Origin: CADEED01 sp039931065
GTDB lineage: Bacteria > Pseudomonadota > Gammaproteobacteria > Steroidobacterales > Steroidobacteraceae
Assembly: GCA_039931065.1 (NCBI GenBank)
Contig: JBDTSP010000015.1
Span: 1 to 64,000 of the forward strand
DNA length: 64,000 nt
Reading direction: 5' to 3'
The notes under the pieces are model-generated. The model was not told where the DNA came from. It was given only the letters and a program-made list of their open reading frames with translations, and ran no database searches. Shown one piece after another: positions 29,288-37,851 of the stretch. Both the position numbers and the translations under genes were made by a program. Every line of letters starts with the position of its first letter. The stretch's first letter is position 1.

Positions 29288-29710
29288 TTACTTCTTGTTG
29301 ATCAGCCACAGGCCGGCGACGCACAGCAGTATTCCGCCAACATTCGCGAGCGACAGCTTCTCCGCGAAAAACGCCACGCCTAACAGCAGCAGCAGCAGCG
29401 CCGCCGCGGACTGCGTGATGAGCTGACCCAGGCTCACGTCGAAGCCGCCGCGATACAGCATCAGGAAACCAAGATCGAGGAACACGATGACCACGCCGAG
29501 CACGAGTGTGGTCCAGTTCAAGTGCCCGGCGGCCTCACGCAGCGGCATGGGACCCGGCATCACGGCGTAGGTCACCGTGAATGCCAGCGCGGTCACTGCA
29601 TAGGTCGCCGCCAACGAAAGATAGGGGCTCACGCCCGACGGGGTGAGCTTGAGCACCACGTGGTACCCGACGGTCGCGGCGATGGCGACGCCTAGCCAGA
29701 TCATCTGCAT
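29288..29710 (-). CDS. Small EamA-like (DMT superfamily) membrane protein
   Basis: 140 residues with four membrane helices covering nearly the whole protein (MIWLGVAIAATVGYHVV start; GGILLCVAGLWLI end). It corresponds to one EamA repeat, so it would act as a dimer, as small DMT proteins do. The motif GQLITQSAAALLLLLLGVAFFAEKLS is typical. The substrate is unknown. The stop lies directly beside the inverted-repeat element. Confidence 0.78.
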   Translation of the reverse strand: MQMIWLGVAIAATVGYHVVLKLTPSGVSPYLSLAATYAVTALAFTVTYAVMPGPMPLREAAGHLNWTTLVLGVVIVFLDLGFLMLYRGGFDVSLGQLITQSAAALLLLLLGVAFFAEKLSLANVGGILLCVAGLWLINKK

Positions 29711-29773
29711 GGTTCGACTCCGAAAAGCGTTGCGCTTGACCGAAGCCTACTGGATCACGTGTACTCGCCGCAC

Positions 29774-30643
29774 ATGAAAAACTTGACCCTGCTTCTGACG
29801 ATCTTTCTGGCGGCCAATGTTTCCGCGGCGGAAACAGCCGGCGCGTGGCAGTCATTGCTCGACCCCAACCTTTCCAAGTTCGACGTGTACCTGAGTTACC
29901 GCGGCGATCAGATCACGAGCGTGCTCAAGGGCACGGCGCCCGCCGGCCTCAAACCCATCGGGTTGAATCCGCCCGATCAGAACGTGTTCAGCGTCGTCGA
30001 GATCGACAAACAACCGGTGTTGCGGATCAGCGGCGAGATTTACGGCTGCGCCACCACGAAGCAGGCGTTTTCCAACTATCACTTCCGCGCGCAGGTGAAG
30101 TGGGGCGAGAAGAAATGGGAGCCGCGCCTCACCCAGAACAAGGACTCTGGAATCCTTTATCACAGCCGCGGCGACTTCGGCGTCGACTACTGGAAGAGCT
30201 GGGCGCTGTCGCATGAATTCCAGGTCATCGAACACGGGCTCGGGGAATACTGGACGCAGGCAACGTCGGCCATGGACATCCGCGTGGGGCCCAAGGTGCC
30301 GAGCCCCGACGGATCGCCGGACGCGCCGAAGTGGGACCCGGCCGCGCCATGGCTGGCATTCGTCGCGCCTAACAACCACGCGCTGCCCGGTTCGGACGAA
30401 GACCGCCCCGGTCAATGGAATACGATCGAGCTCGTATGTTTCGAGGACGATTGCGTCCATATCGCCAACGGCAAAGTCGTCATGGCGCTGGCCAACGCGC
30501 GTTTCAAGGACGGCGACGAGTTCGTCGCGATGACCGGCGGCAAGCTGCAGATCCAGAGCGAAGCGGCCGAGGTTTTCTACAAGGGCATCGAGATCCGCTC
30601 GATCCCGGCGATGCCGGCCGAGTACGCCAGCTATTTCAAGTAG
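29774..30643 (+). CDS. Secreted DUF1080 (3-keto-disaccharide hydrolase-like) protein
   Basis: 289 residues from the ATG at 29774. Signal peptide about residues 1-20 (LTLLLTIFLAANVSAAE). The mature beta-sandwich is of the concanavalin type with DUF1080 features: FSNYHFRAQVKWGEKKW, the NKDSGILYHSRGDFG core, HEFQVIEHGLGEYW and an end pattern GKLQIQSEAAEVFYKGIEIR. Members act on 3-keto-glycosides or bind carbohydrate. No partner oxidoreductase (GFO/IDH) is nearby. An upstream in-frame GTG at 29759 would put charged residues before the signal and is less likely. Confidence 0.85.
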   Translation: MKNLTLLLTIFLAANVSAAETAGAWQSLLDPNLSKFDVYLSYRGDQITSVLKGTAPAGLKPIGLNPPDQNVFSVVEIDKQPVLRISGEIYGCATTKQAFSNYHFRAQVKWGEKKWEPRLTQNKDSGILYHSRGDFGVDYWKSWALSHEFQVIEHGLGEYWTQATSAMDIRVGPKVPSPDGSPDAPKWDPAAPWLAFVAPNNHALPGSDEDRPGQWNTIELVCFEDDCVHIANGKVVMALANARFKDGDEFVAMTGGKLQIQSEAAEVFYKGIEIRSIPAMPAEYASYFK

Positions 30644-30666
30644 CGATCTGGCCGACAGCCGGCAAC

Positions 30667-32055
30667 CTACCTCGGGTCAGGTAGTTTGAGAACGATGCCG
30701 CCCTTGATCACCACTGCCACGTCCTGCAGCGCCTTGATGTCGGTGAGTGGATCGCCGTAAACGGCGATCAGGTCGCCGAACTTGCCCGGCTCGAGTGCGC
30801 CCACGTCATTGGTCCAGCCCATGTATTTCGCCGCGACCGTGGTCGCCGACGCAATGGCCTGCGCCGGCGTCATGCCGCGCTCCACCATGATCGGAAACTG
30901 CCGCGCGTTGAGCCCGTGCGGGAACACGCCGGAGTCCGTCGCGAACACGATCGGCACGCCGGCCTTGACCGCCTTGGTGAACGCCACGCGCTGGATTTCC
31001 GTGGTCTCGGTGTTCTTGCGCAGGAATTCCTCCGGCCATTTGAGGCGCCGGCCTTCGGTGTCGATGTAGTCGCCGTTGTAGACGTCCATCGCCAATGCCA
31101 CGTTGCCGTGTTTGAGGGCGAGTGCGATCCCCGCATCATCCAGGTACGAAGCGTGTTCGACCGTGTCAACGCCCGCATTGATCGCCATCGCGATGGATTC
31201 CGCGCCGTGCGCATGCGCCGCGACTTTCTTGTCGACCGAATGCGCGACCTGCACGACGGCCGCGATCTCCGCCTGCGTCATCTCCGGTGCGCCCGGCACA
31301 CCGCCGAAGGCGAGCACCGCGCCGGAGGCGATGACCTTGAGCAGGTCCGAGCCGTTGTCGATGAGCCCGCGGGCGTGATTGCGGAAATCGTCCGCGCCGT
31401 GCGCCACGCCCGCGTGAAAGCGCGCGTTGTCGGCTGGCTCCTTGAAATCCGGAATCCACAGGTCGCCACCGCCGTGAGGGATGGTGAGGTACGGACCACT
31501 CGCCTGCATCCGCGGGCCGACGGCGTCACCCTGGTTGATGGTGTCGCGCAGCGCGGTATCCGCGCCGAGCACATAGGTGCCCACGTTACGCACGCTGGTG
31601 AAGCCGGCCAATAAAGTGGCCGCGGCGTTCTCTTTCGAGATCTGCAGCGTTTCGTCGGCCGTGCGCCGGAAATACACCGTCAGATCGGCGGTGTCTTCCG
31701 GCCGGTCCGTCAGGTGCGTGTGCATGTCGATGAGGCCGGGCAGGCAGCTGTAGTCGGCCAGGTCCAGCACGGGTAGATAGGTGTTGGCCGCCGCATTGCG
31801 GCTGGCGCCGCCGGTCACGCTCTTGACGCGGCCGTCGCGGATGACGATCAGCGCGCGTTCCAGCGGCGCCGCGCCGCTGCCGTCGACGAGTTTGCCGCAC
31901 AGGATTGCGATGGACCCGCTGTCGGGGGTGAACGGCGCCTGGCGGACGACGATATGGTTGGTCATCGTCGGCGCGAGTGGCGCGCCCGTGAGGGTGGTGC
32001 CGCAGCCGCAGAGCGCGGCGACCGCGAACGCCACGAGAGTTGAATGTGCCTTCAT
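30667..32055 (-). CDS. Exported amidohydrolase-family protein (Xaa-Pro dipeptidase/imidazolonepropionase-like)
   Basis: 462 residues from the ATG at 32055. The N-terminus is a lipoprotein-like signal (FAVAALCGCGTT). Metal motifs are GLIDMHTHLTD (HxH), the LLKVIASGAV lysine segment, AHAHGAESI, VEHASYLDD and the Asp in VFATDSGVF. The beta-sandwich at the N-terminus (ILCGKLVDGSG) and the C-terminal GKFGDLIAVYGDPL are typical. Such enzymes hydrolyse amides or N-acyl dipeptides; the substrate is not resolved. The start overlaps the pirin stop by 4 nt (pirin lies upstream in the same unit). Confidence 0.88.
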   Translation of the reverse strand: MKAHSTLVAFAVAALCGCGTTLTGAPLAPTMTNHIVVRQAPFTPDSGSIAILCGKLVDGSGAAPLERALIVIRDGRVKSVTGGASRNAAANTYLPVLDLADYSCLPGLIDMHTHLTDRPEDTADLTVYFRRTADETLQISKENAAATLLAGFTSVRNVGTYVLGADTALRDTINQGDAVGPRMQASGPYLTIPHGGGDLWIPDFKEPADNARFHAGVAHGADDFRNHARGLIDNGSDLLKVIASGAVLAFGGVPGAPEMTQAEIAAVVQVAHSVDKKVAAHAHGAESIAMAINAGVDTVEHASYLDDAGIALALKHGNVALAMDVYNGDYIDTEGRRLKWPEEFLRKNTETTEIQRVAFTKAVKAGVPIVFATDSGVFPHGLNARQFPIMVERGMTPAQAIASATTVAAKYMGWTNDVGALEPGKFGDLIAVYGDPLTDIKALQDVAVVIKGGIVLKLPDPR

Positions 32056-32906
32056 GCGAGCGGGATGAATTCCTGGTTGTCGTAGTCGGGAAGTTTCATG
32101 CGGCCAGCGCGCCAATCCGCCTTGGCCTGTTCGATGCGCGCCCTTGACGATGACACGAAGTTCCATTCGATGAATCGCTCGCCGACCGGTTCGCCGCCGA
32201 GCGCCATGACGGTAGCCGGCAGTGTGGCCACCATGCTGCTGTCTTCTCCGCTCTCGAACACCAGCATCTGGCCCGCGCCGTAACGTTGTCCGCGCGCTTC
32301 GATTTCACCCGCGGCGATGTACAACGCACGCTCGGAGAAACCCGGTGGCAACGCCGCGCCTGCGCCGGGCGCGATCTCCCAATGGGCATAAAAAAGGGGC
32401 GAATGGGTTTTGACACCCGCGGTGAGCCCGAATGCGCTGCCGGCGAGCATCCGCGTGCGCACACCCGAGTCTTCATGCACGGGCAGCGCGTCCGAGCCGA
32501 AGTGGCCGAAGGAGGGCTCGGTTTCCTCGTGTTCGTCCGGCAATGCCACCCACGCCTGAATCCCGTGCATTGGGCCGCCTTCAGCCCGCGCCTTTTCGAA
32601 GCGCTCGGAGTGGGTGATGCCGCGGCCGGCAATCATCCAGTTCACCTCGTTGGGCTGGATGGCCTGGCTCACGCCGACGCTGTCGCGATGCATGATCTCG
32701 CCGGCGAATAGATAGGTGACCGTGGCGAGGCCGATGTGCGGATGCGGGCGCACGTCGACGGATTTCGGGATGCCCGGAGCGAAGCTCGTCGGGCCGATGT
32801 GGTCGAAGAAGATGAACGGGCCGACCATGTGCCGGCGCGTGAACGGCAATACGCGCCCGACTTCGAAGCCGCCGAGGTCGCGGCGGCGCTGATCAATGAC
32901 ATCCAT
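32052..32906 (-). CDS. Pirin family protein
   Basis: 284 residues from the ATG at 32906. Bicupin pirin landmarks are GFEVGRVLPFTRRHMVGPFIFFDHIGP, metal ligands in VRPHPHIGLATVTYLFAGEIMHRDS, the NWMIAGRGITHSER motif and a C-terminal GEPVGERFIEWNFVSSS. Some homologues such as E. coli YhhW act as quercetinase; others are regulators. It is followed by the amidohydrolase in an ATGA overlap. The region upstream holds a GGGGAC-type inverted repeat, so its promoter lies within or next to that element. Confidence 0.92.
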   Translation of the reverse strand: MDVIDQRRRDLGGFEVGRVLPFTRRHMVGPFIFFDHIGPTSFAPGIPKSVDVRPHPHIGLATVTYLFAGEIMHRDSVGVSQAIQPNEVNWMIAGRGITHSERFEKARAEGGPMHGIQAWVALPDEHEETEPSFGHFGSDALPVHEDSGVRTRMLAGSAFGLTAGVKTHSPLFYAHWEIAPGAGAALPPGFSERALYIAAGEIEARGQRYGAGQMLVFESGEDSSMVATLPATVMALGGEPVGERFIEWNFVSSSRARIEQAKADWRAGRMKLPDYDNQEFIPLA

Positions 32907-32936
32907 GCTGAATCGTTTACCAGACCGGCGCCGGCA

Positions 32937-33068
32937 GTAAAAGGGGACCCGCCCATTATTCTGGAAGTGGTACCGGGTAGGGATGGGGCGGACGTTGGCG
33001 CAAGCGCGAACAATTGTGCAATCCCTACCCGGTACCACTTCCAGAGTTATAGGCAGGTCCCCTTTTAC
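32937..33068. repeat. 132-bp inverted-repeat element with GTAAAAGGGGACC ends
   Basis: Outer 13-bp arms (32937-32949 and 33056-33068) are perfect, the next 11 or so bases are partly paired, and the inner 24-bp arms (32961-32984 and 33021-33044) are perfect. The loop is 32985-33020. Outer ends match the GGGGAC family; the inner core is shared with the decayed copy at 17.4-17.5 kb. It lies between the pirin start and a truncated signal-peptide frame, to which it contributes the stop codon. No coding capacity. Confidence 0.85.
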
Positions 33069-33127
33069 GGATCAGCGACCTGCGTGAACATGGCCGCCGC
33101 GGCCGCTGCAAGGAGCCTGGATTTCAT
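33065..33127 (-). pseudogene. Signal-peptide remnant cut off by the inverted-repeat element
   Basis: 20 codons: MKSRLLAAAAAAMFTQVADP then TAA. It begins with ATG after a good GGAGA and reads as a classic N-region plus Ala-rich H-region, then ends on the TAA of the repeat's GTAAAAGGGG end. A protein this short has no mature part, so it is probably the 5' end of an exported-protein gene whose remainder was lost or displaced at the element. A genuine short peptide cannot be excluded. Confidence 0.5.
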
Positions 33128-33279
33128 GGTGTTCTCCGCGATTCCTTCGCTGCTGCAAGGTTGAATGCGGGAACGGCGGCGGTTATTCCGCGCGAATTGA
33201 CGAAAGCGCGCAGGCTGTGTACTTAGCCAGTGTTGCGAGGCACAGTGGCCGGCACACCCAAGCCAGGCGCGACTAACAA
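33128..33279. other. Intergenic region upstream of the AHSA1-type gene
   Basis: With the element and remnant beside it, this forms a gene-poor stretch of 373 nt between the pirin and AHSA1-type starts. Besides the remnant's leader I see no open frame with a start signal, no long repeat and no clear promoter pair. Confidence 0.35.
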
Positions 33280-33786
33280 ATGTCAGGACCCGTCATGCAT
33301 TCGAGCGCCAGATCCATCAAGCACGGCTCGTTCGTCATCGAACGCCGGCTCGACTACAACCCCGAGGTCGTCTATCGCGCCTGGGTGCAAAAGGACGCCA
33401 AGGCACGCTGGTTCAGCGGCCCGGCCGGCAAATGGCAGGAAGGCTCGCGCGAGATGGATGTGCGCGTCGGGGGCCGCGAAGTGTTGTCCGGAAAATCCAT
33501 CGACGGCAGTGAATCGCGCTTCGAAGCGCAGTATCTCGATGTCGTTGCGGAGAAGCGGTTGGTGTATGTCTACGACATGTACTTTCAGGGCAAGAAAATT
33601 TCGGTGACGCTCGCGAGCATCGAATTCGTCGCCGCCGGCAAGGGCACCAAGCTGCTGGTCACCGAGCAACATGCCTTTCTGGATGGCCACGAAGATGGCG
33701 GCAGTCGCGAACGCGGCACGCTGCAGCTGATGCAGAATCTCGACATCGCGCTCGCGGGCGGCGATGTGCGACTGCCCAAACCCTGA
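33280..33786 (+). CDS. SRPBCC / AHSA1-domain protein
   Basis: 168 residues (or 163 from the second ATG at 33295, which has GGA upstream). START/Bet v1-like AHSA1 pattern: FVIERRLDYNPEVVYRAWV, ARWFSGPAGKW, the EMDVRVGGREVLSG strand, TLASIEFVAAGKGTKLLVTEQHAFLDG. The family includes Hsp90-activator-like and toxin/stress-associated proteins; the ligand is unknown. It stands alone and ends 1 nt from the convergent dihaem cytochrome gene. Confidence 0.85.
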   Translation: MSGPVMHSSARSIKHGSFVIERRLDYNPEVVYRAWVQKDAKARWFSGPAGKWQEGSREMDVRVGGREVLSGKSIDGSESRFEAQYLDVVAEKRLVYVYDMYFQGKKISVTLASIEFVAAGKGTKLLVTEQHAFLDGHEDGGSRERGTLQLMQNLDIALAGGDVRLPKP

Positions 33787-33787
33787 T

Positions 33788-34861
33788 CTATTGCGGATAC
33801 AGCGTCGCGAGATACGCGGCGATGTCGATCATGTCGGTGAGCTCGAGTTTCTCCACCACCGGCGTCATCTGTTTGGAAGCTTCATTGCCACGGCTGCCGA
33901 TCTTGAACGCCAGCAACTGCCGCAACACGTAGGTGGGCGAGCGCCCGGAGATCGGCGGAATCTTGTCGGTGCCCTTCAAGTTCGCGAGGTGGCAGGTCGC
34001 GCAGATCTGCGTCTTGCCACCATCGCCGCTCGACACCAGCCGCTTGCCGCGTGCGATGCTGCCGGGCGACACGTATGCCGTGTACTGCATCTTGTCGTCG
34101 CGGCGCTCGTGCCGCTCGATGTCGGGCGCGACTTCGAGCATGCGGTCGCCGAGATCTTCGGTGCCGCCGACTTCCTCGTAGACCCAGTGCGCAGGTTCGG
34201 CGCGCGGGATACGAATGCCTTCGATGACCCAGACGCGCCGGCCTAACTTCTGCTGCGAGAAATACTTCGCGCTCTCGTCGATCTCGGCGTCGGTCATGGC
34301 TTTCGCGACCACGTGCATGCCGCGGCTGGGTTTGTAGGCCTCAGGCCCGACTGGCTGGCGCGCGCCACTGCGGAAATCCTGCAGCTGCTCTTTTATATAG
34401 GCCTCGGGCAGGCCCGCGAGCGCGGAATTCTCGGGCCGGCCCTGGCCGGTGGGGGTGTGGCAGAAGCCGCAGGCGATGATGAGCGGCTTGCGTCCGTGCG
34501 CCACGATTTCCGGCAGGGGAATGTGATCGTTCGGATGCCAGTCGGGCGGGTTGTACAAGTCGCCGATCCGAGCGGCCGTGTATTTCTCGGTGCTGTCGGG
34601 GATGCCGAGCAGTTCGACGTCATCGGGTTTCGGTGGCGGCGGTGCGTTGGGCCGCGGCTTGATGAGAGAGGCGGGGTCGATCGGGAACAGCCATTCGGGC
34701 AGCAGCGCGGGCGGGGTTTCGGCGGGTTCGGCGGCGGCCGACGGTTTGGGCGCGGCGGGCTGAGTCGCCGCGGGTTTTGCCGGGGCTTGCGCGAACACGG
34801 CGGTGCTCGAGCCGAGCAAGGTAAAGCAGCCGATCCACAACGCCAGGCGATTCACTCTCAC
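33788..34861 (-). CDS. Periplasmic dihaem c-type cytochrome
   Basis: 357 residues from a GTG at 34861 preceded by GGAAGGGGA; a second in-frame GTG follows two codons later. Signal peptide LALWIGCFTLLGSSTAVFAQA is followed by a long Ala/Pro-rich linker (about 28-75). Two haem-binding sites are visible, CGFCH and CATCH, each in a class I cytochrome domain, the second followed by the KIPPISGRSPTYVLRQLLAFKIGSRG pattern of cytochrome c4/c553-like proteins. Probably an electron carrier or oxidase/dehydrogenase subunit. No partner enzyme is adjacent. Confidence 0.88.
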   Translation of the reverse strand: MRVNRLALWIGCFTLLGSSTAVFAQAPAKPAATQPAAPKPSAAAEPAETPPALLPEWLFPIDPASLIKPRPNAPPPPKPDDVELLGIPDSTEKYTAARIGDLYNPPDWHPNDHIPLPEIVAHGRKPLIIACGFCHTPTGQGRPENSALAGLPEAYIKEQLQDFRSGARQPVGPEAYKPSRGMHVVAKAMTDAEIDESAKYFSQQKLGRRVWVIEGIRIPRAEPAHWVYEEVGGTEDLGDRMLEVAPDIERHERRDDKMQYTAYVSPGSIARGKRLVSSGDGGKTQICATCHLANLKGTDKIPPISGRSPTYVLRQLLAFKIGSRGNEASKQMTPVVEKLELTDMIDIAAYLATLYPQ

Positions 34862-34928
34862 AGACGTCCCCTTCCATGTCCGGCCGGCAGCATACCCAAT
34901 TCGCCCCGATTCGTAGAATACTGTGCGC

Positions 34929-35507
34929 ATGTCGCGAATCCGCCGCCGCGCCTTGCCAGTCCACACCGTAACGCTTGCGCGGTTCCTCCTCGGCAAGCGG
35001 CTGGTACATGTCACGGACGCTGGCCGGATCGCCGGGCGCATCGTCGAGACCGAGGCGTATCCACCCGGCGACCCCACCGGCTATGCGCGCCCCGGGCTAA
35101 CTACCAGCAATGCGCCGCTGTTCCGCGCGCGCGGGTTTGGTTACGTGCGTATGGTGTACGGCACCTGCCTCACGCTCAATCTCGCCGCCGAGGAAGAGGG
35201 CGTGGGGGCGGCGGTCCTGATTCGTGCGCTCGAGCCGAGCGAAGGAATCGATCTCATGCGGCGCAACCGCCCGGCGTCGCGGCTCATGGACCTGGCGCGC
35301 GGACCGGGGCGTGTGTGCGCCGCGCTCGGCATCGGGCGGACGCTCTCCGGAGAGGACCTGTGCACCAGCGAGCGGCTGTTCCTCGAACGGCCGCGCGGCG
35401 CGGAAATGGACATCCGGGTGAGCACCCGCATCGGTTTGTCGCGCGATCAACACCGGCGTCTGCGTTTTGTGGAGCGCGGCAACCCTTTTGTGAGTGTTCC
35501 GCCATAA
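34929..35507 (+). CDS. DNA-3-methyladenine glycosylase (AAG/MPG family), variant active site
   Basis: 192 residues. The AAG fold is recognised from LARFLLGKRLVH, the catalytic RIVETEAY (general-base Glu and Tyr retained), the YGTCLTLNLA segment with conserved Asn, VLIRALEPSEGIDLMRRNR, the GPGRVCAALGI motif and RFVERGNPFVS. By alignment from memory with human AAG, the His136 position is Tyr here (GYARPG) and Tyr159 is Arg (GYVRMVYG), so base stacking may differ. It excises alkylated purines in base-excision repair. Divergent from the cytochrome gene; its stop overlaps the next ATG. Confidence 0.82.
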   Translation: MSRIRRRALPVHTVTLARFLLGKRLVHVTDAGRIAGRIVETEAYPPGDPTGYARPGLTTSNAPLFRARGFGYVRMVYGTCLTLNLAAEEEGVGAAVLIRALEPSEGIDLMRRNRPASRLMDLARGPGRVCAALGIGRTLSGEDLCTSERLFLERPRGAEMDIRVSTRIGLSRDQHRRLRFVERGNPFVSVPP

Positions 35508-36226
35508 TGGCGCGCATGCGTATTTCAGCCTGCCTGCTCGCACTGGTCATCACACCCGTGTTCGCCGCGACTCCTCCGAAACTGACGGAGGACGCGTTTC
35601 GCAAGACCATGAAAATCGCACCGGAAGTGCGCATGGCGTACCGCGATCTCGAATGCAAATCGGTGAGCTTCGATGGCTTCGCCGAGTCGATGCATGCGCC
35701 CGGCGCGCATGCGGATGTCGATCGCTCGCCCGATGGCGCGTCGTTGACCATGACGGTGCGTCTGCGCGGTAACGTGTCGTGCCCGACTCCTTATCCTTCG
35801 ATCACGGAGATGCCGCCGTTCTCATTGAAAGACCTGGCGGGCAAACGCGTCACGTCCGATAGCCTGCGCGGCAAGCCGACGCTGATCAGCTTTTTCTTCT
35901 CGACCTGCAAGCCCTGCATTCTCGAAGTCGAGCCGCTCAATCGATTCGCCGCGTCGCGGCCACAGATGAATTTTCTGGCGGTGACGTTCGATGAGGCGGA
36001 AGAGACGCGGCAGTTCGTGAAGCGTTTCGGATTGAAGTGGCGGGTGATTCCGGATGCGCGCGATTTCGTCGACCGGGTGCGCGTCAAAAATTACCCGACG
36101 CTTGTGTTGTTCGATGCCAATGGCCGGCTGCTCGGGATGAAGAAGGGCGGCGCGAGTGATGCACTGGAAGCGGCGAACGTGGAGCCGCAAGTGAAGCGCT
36201 GGGTGGACAGCCTGCTGCGCAAGTAG
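35507..36226 (+). CDS. TlpA-like thioredoxin-fold periplasmic protein
   Basis: 239 residues from the ATG that overlaps the glycosylase stop (TAATG); an alternative ATG at 35516 begins at the signal peptide MRISACLLALVITPVFAA. An unassigned N-terminal domain (about 20-95, LECKSVSFDGFAESMHAPGAH) comes before the AhpC/TlpA-type thioredoxin domain (about 100-235) with the redox motif CKPC in SFFFSTCKPCILEVEPL and the cis-Pro in NYPTLVLFD. A membrane-exported thiol-disulfide reductase or chaperone-like protein; the partner is unknown. Its TAG stop abuts an inverted-repeat element. Confidence 0.85.
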   Translation: MARMRISACLLALVITPVFAATPPKLTEDAFRKTMKIAPEVRMAYRDLECKSVSFDGFAESMHAPGAHADVDRSPDGASLTMTVRLRGNVSCPTPYPSITEMPPFSLKDLAGKRVTSDSLRGKPTLISFFFSTCKPCILEVEPLNRFAASRPQMNFLAVTFDEAEETRQFVKRFGLKWRVIPDARDFVDRVRVKNYPTLVLFDANGRLLGMKKGGASDALEAANVEPQVKRWVDSLLRK

Positions 36227-36227
36227 A

Positions 36228-36348
36228 AAAGGGGACATTCCGACTTTCTGGGAATAAAAAACAACACGCCTGCCTGATCAGCTCAATTCTTCGTGTGCCG
36301 GTGGGGGCGTGTTGTTTTTTATTCCCAGAAAGTCGGAATGTCCCCTTT
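36228..36348. repeat. 121-bp inverted-repeat element, perfect 43-bp arms, after the TlpA-like gene
   Basis: Arms 36228-36270 and 36306-36348 are perfect reverse complements; the loop is 35 nt. Outer ends AAAGGGGACATTCCGA and internal GAATAAAAAACAACACG are shared with the element after metH, but the intervening few bases and the loop differ, so the two copies are diverged siblings that kept arm pairing. It starts 1 nt after the TlpA-like stop. No coding capacity. It could fold as a long hairpin ending transcription. Confidence 0.9.
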
Positions 36349-36393
36349 CCCGGTCAACCGCTGTGAGGCTCGCGCGTTGCCTCGTGTAAGGGC

Positions 36394-37839
36394 ATGACTT
36401 CCAATCAAAACAGCTTCGCCGCAGCCGTCGCCGCCAATCGCTTTGGGCTGGGCGCGCGGGCGGGTGACCTTGCGGTGATCGAAAGGGATCCCGCCGGGTG
36501 GCTCAAGGCGCAGCTCAAGGGCCCGCCGCCCGTGCTCAAGGGCGAGGGCCTGAAGCCGTCCGCCGAAACTCTGGCGCGCGCGCTCGAACTTCGCAAGGAA
36601 GCGGCCGCCGGGCGGCGCGAGCGGAAAAAAGCGGCCGATGATGACGACAAGGCGAAGGTCGCCGCGGCGCTCAAGCTGCCGGCCATCTATCGGCCGGTGT
36701 ACATCGACGAGGCCTACGCGCGGCTCGCGCACAGTATTGGCACCGACCGTCCGTTCCTCGAGCGCCTGACGCAGTTCTGGACCAACCATTTCGCGGTGTC
36801 GATCGACAAGGTCGCGGTTCTCGGGCTCGCGGGCGCGATGGAACGCGAGGCGATCCGCCCACACGTGACGGGCAGCTTCACCGCGCTGTTGTTAGCCGTC
36901 GAAAAGCATCCGGCGATGCTGCTATACCTCGACAATCACGCCTCGATCGGGCCAAGCTCTGCGGCCGCACGGTTCGTGGATCGGCGCGGCACCGGGCGCA
37001 AGGTCGGCATCAACGAAAACCTGGCGCGTGAGATTCTCGAGCTGCATACGCTGGGCGTGGATGGCGGCTATACGCAGACCGACGTCACCACGTTCGCGCA
37101 GGCGATCTCCGGCTGGTCGGTGGGTGGGCAGGACAATGGACGCCGGCTCGCGAAGCTCGGCGGCGGCAATGGCAGGCCGGGCGAATTCTACTTCCGCGAG
37201 GCATTTCACGAACCTGGCGCGAAGCGGTTGTTAGGCCGCAGCTATTCCGACGACGGCGTTCGCCAGGGCGAGGCCATCCTGACCGACGTCGCCCTGCGCC
37301 CGCAGACCGCGCGTCACCTCGCCACCAAGCTCGCACGCCATTTCATCGCCGACGATCCGCCGGCGGCCGCGGTGGAGCGCATCACGAAAGTGTGGCTCGA
37401 TTCGAAGGCGCATCTGCCGGCGGTTTACGAGGCACTGATCGATTCGCCCGAGGCCTGGCAGCAGGCTTCCCCGAAGTTCAAGACGCCGGCGGACTACATC
37501 TATTCCTCGTACCGTGCGCTTGGTATTCCGCTGCGGGAAAAGCGCCGCTCGTTGCAGGCGTTCGAGGCATTGGGTCAACGCAATCTCAGCCCGGGTTCGC
37601 CCGCCGGGTGGCCGGATACCAGCGCGGACTGGGATGGCTCATCGGCATTACTCAAACGCATCGCCTGGGCGGACGTGGTCGCGCAGCGCATGGGCGACGC
37701 GCGCAACGCGCGCGAACTCGCGCCGCAGTTGTTAGGGGCCACCTTGAGTGAGGACACCGCCAGGGCAATCGCGCGCGCCGAAAGCGGCGCGCAGGCGCTG
37801 ACTCTGCTGATGGCTTCGCCTGAATTCATGCGTCGATAG
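36394..37839 (+). CDS. DUF1800 domain protein
   Basis: 481 residues. Recognised by AANRFGLGARAGDL near the N-terminus, ERLTQFWTNHFAVS, NENLAREILELHTLGVDGGYTQ and DVTTFAQAISGWS, all conserved in DUF1800. No signal peptide is evident at the chosen ATG. The family is almost always encoded next to a DUF1501 protein, as here (12 nt downstream). The pair is widespread in environmental bacteria; function is not established, and envelope or extracellular roles are guesses. Confidence 0.9.
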   Translation: MTSNQNSFAAAVAANRFGLGARAGDLAVIERDPAGWLKAQLKGPPPVLKGEGLKPSAETLARALELRKEAAAGRRERKKAADDDDKAKVAAALKLPAIYRPVYIDEAYARLAHSIGTDRPFLERLTQFWTNHFAVSIDKVAVLGLAGAMEREAIRPHVTGSFTALLLAVEKHPAMLLYLDNHASIGPSSAAARFVDRRGTGRKVGINENLAREILELHTLGVDGGYTQTDVTTFAQAISGWSVGGQDNGRRLAKLGGGNGRPGEFYFREAFHEPGAKRLLGRSYSDDGVRQGEAILTDVALRPQTARHLATKLARHFIADDPPAAAVERITKVWLDSKAHLPAVYEALIDSPEAWQQASPKFKTPADYIYSSYRALGIPLREKRRSLQAFEALGQRNLSPGSPAGWPDTSADWDGSSALLKRIAWADVVAQRMGDARNARELAPQLLGATLSEDTARAIARAESGAQALTLLMASPEFMRR

Positions 37840-37851
37840 GGAGGCATCGAA

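Noticed and set aside
34313..36226. A 637-codon plus-strand open frame running through three genes
   Set aside because: Only its last 239 codons (from 35507) encode a signal peptide and TlpA-like fold. The earlier part is out of frame with the glycosylase and antisense to the cytochrome gene.
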